This document shows, piece by piece, positions 60,385-64,000 of a DNA stretch of 64,000 nucleotides. The stretch covers positions 2,946,001 to 3,010,000 of the forward strand of contig CALZFC010000004.1 in assembly GCA_945643635.1 (NCBI GenBank). Direction: 5' to 3'. A model generated the notes under the pieces. It made no database searches. It saw nothing but the letters and a program-made list of their open reading frames with translations, and was not told the origin of the DNA. Within the stretch, counting starts at the first letter, position 1, and each line of letters starts with the position of its first letter. Made by a program: the position numbers and the translations under genes. Source of the stretch: Allodiplogaster sudhausi (Eukaryota > Nematoda > Chromadorea > Rhabditida > Diplogasteridae).

Positions 60385-60909
60385 GAAAGCTTCGCAGCTG
60401 CGCCAGCTGTCGGTTGGATGGTGTACGAGGAGATGGGCGCGTACACCTGCGCCGCGTCCACGACATTCAACGGATTCGCCTGCCCCGCCCCCGTCTACTT
60501 CATCTCGCAGCGCGCGTGGCAAGAGAGAATTTTTATTTCATTTTTAACACTCATTCTACTCGTTTACTCTCCGCTCAGTGTTCGACAGCGGGAAAATCCG
60601 GAGAGGAGCTTCGCGTTGCTATCAACCAGATCCACCCACAAACATTCCAAAGCCTTCTCTTCTCTCCGAGAAATGAGAAGGCATTCTCTTCAAGAAAGAA
60701 AAACACTTTGAAGAGTATAAATCATATAAATTGTATAACTCCTATAATTTTTTCATATATTTTAAACAAGGAAAAAGAAATTTTTATTCAAAATAAATTT
60801 CAGCTTGTTAAAGATATTTTCAGGCTAAATTCTCAAGCTCAATGTCTGCGACATGACGATTGAATCTCAAGAAATCGCGCAGACTTTCGACGTGGCCAAG
60901 TCACTTCAG
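60385..60909 (+). pseudogene. ODC-like exons delta, zeta and alpha, best-preserved delta
   Basis: Delta 60385-60519 reads QLRQLSVGWMVYEEMGAYTC then AASTTFNGFACPAPVYFISQ then RAW, with one codon missing in VGDW. It is followed by GC instead of GT at the donor. Zeta at about 60580-60660 reads GKSGEELRVAINQIHP. Alpha 60853-60909 reads MTIESQEIAQTFDVAKSLQ with a good donor. Delta carries the conserved ODC C-terminal MGAYT..A.STFNGF motif. Confidence 0.7.
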
Positions 60910-61473
60910 GTGGTTTTACCTGCTGCAATATCCTTTATCTAGCATTCGTTTAGCAAGTAAAGCCGATGGTTAGTTCCTTTCAAATCTTCCAAAATATTTT
61001 AACATATCATTGTAAAAGCTGCCATATTATATATTTCAAAGTCTTTGTATCATTAATTTCATCCCAATGCCATTTACAATTATGTATTATTATCCGATAC
61101 GAGATGTGATAGCAGACAAATAAACAAGCCAATTTTTCAAGCGCTTTTCACGATTCTCAAGAATGGCAAGTAAAGAAATTGTGACCAAAAAAGGGAGACA
61201 AATTTCTGCTCATGTTAAAGCTGTGGAAGCATGAAACATTCTCACATCTAGTACATTCCCAATCGCTTCATGTGAGTATCCCCTTCCGTCAAAGCCATTT
61301 TAATTACTCATTTACTTACTTATGAAATTAATTTTTTTTTATTCGACCGCACAAGTATGAAGCAAACGAAGCCCTAAAATTTCGCTTCTGTGGTTTTCAC
61401 TTTCATCTTCGGCTGAAAAGAGAGCGCCTCAAATTAAACTGATCGTCTGAAGGCGGACAGTAGCCCTAAATAA

Positions 61474-61740
61474 TTGAAATATTATCGAAGTTTAGTCACT
61501 CAATTGAAAATGGGTAAAAATTCTTTGATAAACAATCAAAACAACCTTATGGTTAGAAAGTTTGATCGCCTCCGTGAAGGGCGGTACATACAGATTAGGA
61601 ATCGTAACTACATTGTCGTCATTCAGCAGAGAAAGAACAGACTACTCGGGATGCCGCGAGAAGCGCAGAAGCAGAGCGGTGATCACGGTGCGAAGCGTAG
61701 AGTCGTAGAAGCGCCTTGGAATGCTTTTTTAAAAATATAA
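61474..61740 (+). pseudogene. unrecognised repeated coding-like segment
   Basis: Reads FDRLREGRYIQIRNRNYIVV then RKNRLLGMPREAQKQSGDHG. A decayed relative occurs at 26100-26260 (and its mirror at 27413-27580), and a shorter one at about 32560. Preservation of the frame in this copy suggests descent from a protein; family unknown. Confidence 0.4.
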
Positions 61741-61859
61741 TTTAAAATTCCCGCCATTACTATACTCATTAATCCGTGGATCTACATGGAGGGGGCTAGA
61801 GCTCCTCTCTCTCTCTCTCTCTCTACTTACTCAATCTCTCTTTCTATCTCCGCTCTCTC

Positions 61860-62170
61860 TCACTCTCGCCAGTGTCAAGAGTGCACTACCCCGGAGATGT
61901 CGAACATTGTCCATCTTCTACGCTCAGCTTCGCAAGAAGTGTTGATCTTGACAGCCAATCCAATACTGTTCCTTTCAAATGTCAGGTTAAGTCTTATGTC
62001 TCCAATTTGATTGCAGACTTCGAGCTCAACAAATCCCTTTTTATTCAATGAAAAAGAAATTGAGGTGTTCAAAGATAATGGTGACCTCTTGAATATTATC
62101 AGAGATGGAAAACAATTATCTCGTCGACGAAAAGAATTGATACGTGGACTTGAAATCGAATGCGACGTAC
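61860..62170. repeat. dispersed repeat R3, copy 2
   Basis: Inverted relative of 26975-27330. The plus strand here reads NPFLFNEKEIEVFKDNGDLL then IRDGKQLSRRRKELIRGLEI as an open frame. No family recognised. Confidence 0.45.
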
Positions 62171-62442
62171 ATACGTAGGATTTTGATTCCTTAAGAGCAA
62201 AGGGGAGAAACGTGTATGGGCATATCCGAAACAGGAAATAAATCATATTGCCGAGGACTGTTGGCGTTAAAAAAAAACAAGTTATTTCCGGTCTGGCATC
62301 CATAAAACAACAGAATGCTATTCAGAGTATGACTATCAAACAGAACATTAGTGCGCAAAACGTCGCGTGCAAAAAGGAAAATACGTTTAATAAATGGCCA
62401 GTACAATGAGACGTAATCAACTATGTTTTCTTTTGTTAACCT

Positions 62443-62510
62443 TTCACTTAAAACAGTTCCACAAATCCACGTGGCTGCTATTCGGACGTAGCTTATTCTG
62501 CGATTTAAAA
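62443..62510. repeat. dispersed repeat R1, copy 3
   Basis: Diverged relative of the 12117 and 12823 repeats. AT-rich sequence without recognisable genes follows to about 63570. Confidence 0.4.
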
Positions 62511-63717
62511 AATTAGAATTAAAGAAATTAGGCAGAAAATAAGTGCAATTTTTAAGTTGTTTAAAAAAAATGCAATTATTAAGTTTCAAAATTATTAAAT
62601 AACCTTTATTCAATGCAACAATAAAAATAATAATATCTGGGATACAAAGATTATTTTTAATAATTACCAGTATAAATATGGTACAAATAATAAAAGCTAA
62701 ACTTCTCTAAATAATGACTTGTCCGAAATGCAATCATGCAACGACGACAGCGTGAGCTCATGAGTGGAGTTATGCCGTTTCGATTCATATTCGCTGAAAT
62801 ATCTTTAAAATATTTTTTTTATTTTGCTAACTTCATAAATGCTATTTAAGAAAACGCAAAGTATGTAAGAAAATGGCAAAATAAATTGAAATAAAATAAT
62901 GATGGTAGGTTTTAAACTAAAAATAAAAAAAATGTAATTCCACAAATTGTAAGTGAACAAGCGTGGACGAAGAGGCGGAATTCATATTCAGGGCCGGGGT
63001 CGAAACAATTTCTGGTGCCATAAATCTGTCGCCTGCTTGTTGTGCCATTAGATGAAAGATATAGGGAAAGATGTATCCGATGCGCTTCTGAAAACATAAA
63101 AATTGAGTACAACATTAATTAATTTTTTTTAAGCAAAACTGCTATAATTTGTATTCTTCCCACGAATGTGCTCTATAATTTCGTTTCGGTGGTTTTCACT
63201 TCAATCTTCGGCAAAAAAACTTTAGCATCTGAAATGAAGGCTGATCATTCGTGGGTGCCTAGTTTATATTCATAAAGTGAAATGAAATCTGTATGGGTTT
63301 TTCTACTCTCCGAATTGTTTTGTTTTTCTAATGTCTTGAGATGGAACGAGAAACAAGAATATATCTCACAATCAAATGTCGTGAGCTGCTAACTTAATAT
63401 TAAAGTCTATTCCACTTTCATTTTGCCTATTGCAAGAAAAACTGATTTCTGTACTCCTAAATAACATGTAATGTTATATGAGTTTATAAATTAACTCTAT
63501 AAAAGAGTAAAAATTTATTTGATTCTTTTATGAGGTAAATGAGGTAATACTTATTTCTTGGAGAAAAAAAGAGATATTTATTGACCCAAACATGACACAG
63601 TTCACACGAAGAAGCAACAAACAAGTCTGTGAAGTGCTGAGGATGGCAATAGATAGTAGGCCAGTTCCATGGGCTTCAATTCATTCTCTCTCTCTCTCTT
63701 ACAATTAGCCACTCTTG

Positions 63718-63889
63718 GCTGCTCCCGTAATGGTGAAGTCGCATCGATCGCAAGTGACTGGACATTGGACGGTCATCAGATCGAAGAAGATCGCGTTCTT
63801 GCAGAGAAAGGCCAGAGCAGTGCACTCGTATTCGCCCGTCAATGGATTCTGCAAGTAGCGGCACGGCGGCGCAGAGGTCACTTCAATCA
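63718..63889 (-). CDS. ShKT-domain protein, terminal exon
   Basis: Minus strand reads EVTSAPPCRYLQNPLTGEYE then CTALAFLCKNAIFFDLMTVQ then CPVTCDRCDFTITGAAKSG and TAA. Six cysteines in the order C-x(n)-C-x6-C-x(n)-C-x3-C-x2-C match the ShK/ShKT module, which nematodes use widely in secreted proteins (alone or attached to astacins and tyrosinases); the domain can bind potassium channels, but nothing here shows such activity. Upstream exons, including any signal peptide, would lie to the right of the window or in the TC-rich stretch 63900-64000. A family relative may have existed near 21100 and 59150, where the downstream flank is repeated. Confidence 0.7.
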
Positions 63890-63904
63890 GAAGGCCGTGT
63901 ATTC

Positions 63905-64000
63905 ATCCCTCTCTCTCTCTCTCTTTCGCTCTTTGGCTCTCTTTCTCTTTTTCTCTCTCTCTCTCTCTTTGGCTCTCTTTCTCTCTTTATCTCTAGCCCT
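63905..64000. repeat. TC-rich microsatellite at the right edge
   Basis: Imperfect TC tract with repeated TTTGGCTCTC phrases, continuing past the window end. Confidence 0.85.

Overview
The window reads as nematode nuclear DNA. The evidence is short GT-AG introns (one of about 42 bp), TTTCAG-type acceptors, a lysosomal-acid-lipase-like gene of the worm LIPL type, a six-cysteine ShKT exon, PAN-like exons, Tc1-like elements with TA flanks, and abundant GA/TC microsatellites. I see no prokaryotic or organellar features and cannot assign a species. Gene density is low: most of the 64 kb is mobile DNA, duplicated exon fragments and simple repeats.

Layout: 1-1.9 kb holds the 5' part of a secreted acid lipase gene (minus strand). 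4.3-6.9 kb has PAN-like exons split by a palindromic Tc-like element. 7.6-12.0 kb is a PIF/Harbinger element with a decayed nuclease gene (plus) and a Myb/SANT-type partner gene (minus) that contains a repeated exon. 13.4-20.7 kb is a 7.3-kb transposon with roughly 970-bp terminal inverted repeats flanked by TTAA; it encodes a multi-exon DDE transposase with a C2H2 finger. From 20.7 to 61 kb, pieces of an ornithine-decarboxylase (ODC)-like gene recur on both strands. I name the exon types alpha (N-terminus), beta, epsilon, gamma, delta and zeta (C-terminus). Set among them are a 2.1-kb-arm palindrome (24.2-29.5 kb), a 60-bp minisatellite made from exon zeta, and a nearly perfect 3172-bp tandem duplication (52.0-58.3 kb).

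Other landmarks are a TIR-bounded 3.6-kb segment carrying broken acyl-CoA synthetase exons (33.9-37.5 kb), a 1.2-kb array of heat-shock-element motifs (37.5-38.7 kb), a well-preserved nine-exon gene of a modular cysteine-containing repeat protein (41.5-45.3 kb), three Tc-like foldback elements (5.3, 39.7 and 46.5 kb), and a terminal ShKT exon at 63.7 kb (minus).

Only the lipase, the modular repeat gene, the ShKT exon and perhaps the large transposase look potentially functional. The ODC pieces appear to be a graveyard: I found no exon carrying the PLP-lysine motif or the catalytic-cysteine motif. The strongest leads are the heat-shock-element array, the ODC exon amplification with its exon-derived minisatellite, the TTAA transposon inserted in an ODC-like copy, and the apparent gene-fragment capture by Harbinger-like ends.
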